A stretch of 64,000 bases of DNA from FEN-1219 sp036563665 (lineage in GTDB: Bacteria; Pseudomonadota; Gammaproteobacteria; Steroidobacterales; Rariloculaceae): the NCBI GenBank assembly GCA_036563665.1, contig DATCLY010000023.1:16817-80816 (forward strand), written 5' to 3'. The notes under the pieces are model-generated. The model saw nothing but the letters and a program-made list of their open reading frames with translations, made no database searches and was not told the origin of the DNA. This document shows, in pieces, positions 63,011 through 64,000 of the stretch (positions are counted from its first letter, which is position 1; each line of letters opens with the position of its first letter). The position numbers and the translations under genes were made by a program.

Positions 63011-63685
63011 ATGACTGACCAGCATGATACGTCCCCCTCGACCGTCCTCGAGACCGCGATCGCGCACGCGATCAGCCGCGCGCAGAGCATCGTCGACGAC
63101 GGCGCCGTGAACCTCGACGGCCTCGCCGCCGCCGATGCGACGATCTCGAATAGCCCCGACGTGGACGACGGCACGCGCGCGATCGCGCACCTCGTCATGC
63201 GGACCGCGAGCTCGCTGCTCGACGGGTTGCCGCGCGAGGAGTCGCCGCCGGCGCCGCAGCGGGACGCCGGGCCCACGCCCACCGATCACGGCGGCGTCGC
63301 GTTCGGCATCCGGGGTGTCGCCCGCGCCCTGGAAAGCCTGACCAGCCGCCGCGAGGCTGACGAGCCGGAGCCGTCCGACCGCGATCGCCGGGAGGGCGCC
63401 AACGATACGCCGGACGGCGACGACGAGCCGGGCGACGGGGCAAAGCCACGCTACGCTTTGCTGCGCGAGCCGGAGCGCGACTATGGCGTTGCCGACTTGG
63501 TGTTCGCGGTGGGTGCGATCGGGAAAGCGCTCGAGAACCACGAAGACGATGTGGACGTGGTAGCGGGGCTCGCGGGCGCTCTCCGCATCATCGGCGCGGA
63601 ACTGGCCACTGCGAGCATGAACGTCTGCCTGCGCCACCAGCAGGCCGTGAAGTGTGCGCTCGACGCGCTGGAGCAGCGGTCATGA
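63011..63685 (+). CDS. Protein of unknown function after tRNA-Arg
   Basis: The 224-residue acidic protein starts at an ATG behind a GAGGAAA site. Two helical segments (VAFGIRGVARALESLTSRR; DLVFAVGAIGKALENHEDD) are separated by a charged linker rich in Asp, Glu and Pro. No family is recognised. Its stop overlaps the next start (ATGA). Position directly after a tRNA gene suggests a mobile or island gene. Confidence 0.65.
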   Translation: MTDQHDTSPSTVLETAIAHAISRAQSIVDDGAVNLDGLAAADATISNSPDVDDGTRAIAHLVMRTASSLLDGLPREESPPAPQRDAGPTPTDHGGVAFGIRGVARALESLTSRREADEPEPSDRDRREGANDTPDGDDEPGDGAKPRYALLREPERDYGVADLVFAVGAIGKALENHEDDVDVVAGLAGALRIIGAELATASMNVCLRHQQAVKCALDALEQRS

Positions 63686-63876
63686 GCGCCCGCGATCGAG
63701 CCGAGGAAGTCGCCCGCGAGATCGTGGACGCCGACAGCGCACCCACGAGCGACACGGGCCTGCTGCTCATGGTGGCGCAAGGCTACTTGAAGGGCCTGCA
63801 GGAGGGGATCGCTCGGAGCCAAGCCGCACTCGCCAAGCTCGGGGCGGTCGTCAAGGACGAGATCCAGCGCGGATAG
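63682..63876 (+). CDS. Small protein of unknown function
   Basis: The 64-residue helical protein (MSARDRAEEVAREIVDADSA, then LLLMVAQGYLKGLQEGIARS) overlaps the preceding gene by 4 bases and is followed by a terminator at 63899. The pair forms a small operon; the function is unknown. Confidence 0.6.
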   Translation: MSARDRAEEVAREIVDADSAPTSDTGLLLMVAQGYLKGLQEGIARSQAALAKLGAVVKDEIQRG

Positions 63877-63898
63877 CCGCCGCGAGCAGTTCCACTTC

Positions 63899-63923
63899 GG
63901 GCGCCTTCGGGCGCCCTTTTCTT
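63899..63923 (+). terminator. Intrinsic terminator with UUCG loop
   Basis: GGGCGCC, loop TTCG and GGCGCCC form a 7-bp GC stem followed by TTTTCTT. It closes the gene pair at 63011-63876. The stable UUCG loop and T-run make it the best terminator in the window. Confidence 0.9.
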
Positions 63924-64000
63924 CTCCGCGAGTTGCTTCTTCGGAGGGTCGTTGCGAGTCGCCGGCGGATTTTCTGTACTATTTTCAGAGGGTTGGACCC

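Noticed and set aside
63952..63982. TTGCGA/TACTAT pair near the right edge as a promoter
   Set aside because: Spacer of 19 bases and no gene visible downstream within the window.

Overview
This is a very GC-rich (about 70% by eye) chromosomal segment, most likely from a Gammaproteobacterium, possibly Steroidobacterales/Nevskiales-like; the placement is inferred from gene order, not from a database search. The pointers are a prfA-prmC block facing a TPR lipoprotein-lolB-tRNA-Gln-prs-rplY-pth-ychF block, an mreBCD-mrdA-rodA-mltB-rlpA-dacA-ybeD-lipB chain, a gatCAB-hslO-manC run, Gram-negative features (LolB, TonB-dependent receptor, RND-type adaptor, many lipoboxes) and REP palindromes of the kind common in gammaproteobacteria.

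Layout. 1-300: start of a response regulator cut by the window edge. 0.8-3.3 kb: an unnamed lipoprotein, a convergent small secreted protein and a small membrane protein. 3.4-6.8 kb: GT2 glycosyltransferase, CE4 polysaccharide deacetylase and a convergent LPG-synthase-type membrane protein, probably a surface glycan or glycolipid locus. 6.9-11.2 kb: ABC ATPase, FtsX-type permease and HlyD-like adaptor in one translationally coupled operon. 11.3-15.2 kb: AAHS-type MFS transporter, TatA, DedA protein and aspartate-semialdehyde dehydrogenase. 15.4-19.6 kb: ECF sigma factor with a di-haem cytochrome c, divergent from a zinc metallopeptidase coupled to an ATP-grasp ligase. 19.7-25.5 kb: TetR regulator divergent from a TonB-dependent receptor and a type I sulfatase. 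25.5-28.1 kb: SMUG-type uracil-DNA glycosylase, a small membrane protein and a sorbosone-dehydrogenase-like lipoprotein.

28-36.5 kb is housekeeping (ychF, pth, rplY, prs, tRNA-Gln, lolB, TPR lipoprotein, prfA, prmC). hemA and ispE, which usually belong to this neighbourhood, are absent. 36.5-39.66 kb is a decaying accessory patch: a frameshifted PaiB-like gene, a small membrane protein, the ends of an internally deleted glycosyltransferase, a GFA/HAD gene pair and a small membrane-protein fragment. 39.7-45 kb carries gatC-gatA-gatB-hslO-manC. 45-54.7 kb is the cell-elongation operon, with two REPIN-like inverted REP pairs between its genes; lipA does not follow lipB.

54.7-62.1 kb: an unnamed multi-pass membrane protein downstream of a 944-residue coiled-coil protein containing sixteen 14-residue repeats, then divergently a class I mannose-6-phosphate isomerase, alanine racemase, a class IV aminotransferase and a tiny DUF3096 membrane protein. 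62.6-64 kb: tRNA-Arg(ACG) followed by two overlapping genes of unknown function and a strong intrinsic terminator, possibly the edge of an integrated element.

Common themes are envelope construction (elongasome, lipoprotein sorting, mannose and D-alanine supply, surface glycan enzymes) and very tight gene packing by ATGA/GTGA overlaps. The least explained parts are the coiled-coil/membrane pair, the metallopeptidase/ATP-grasp pair, the gene pair after tRNA-Arg, and the REP/REPIN family.
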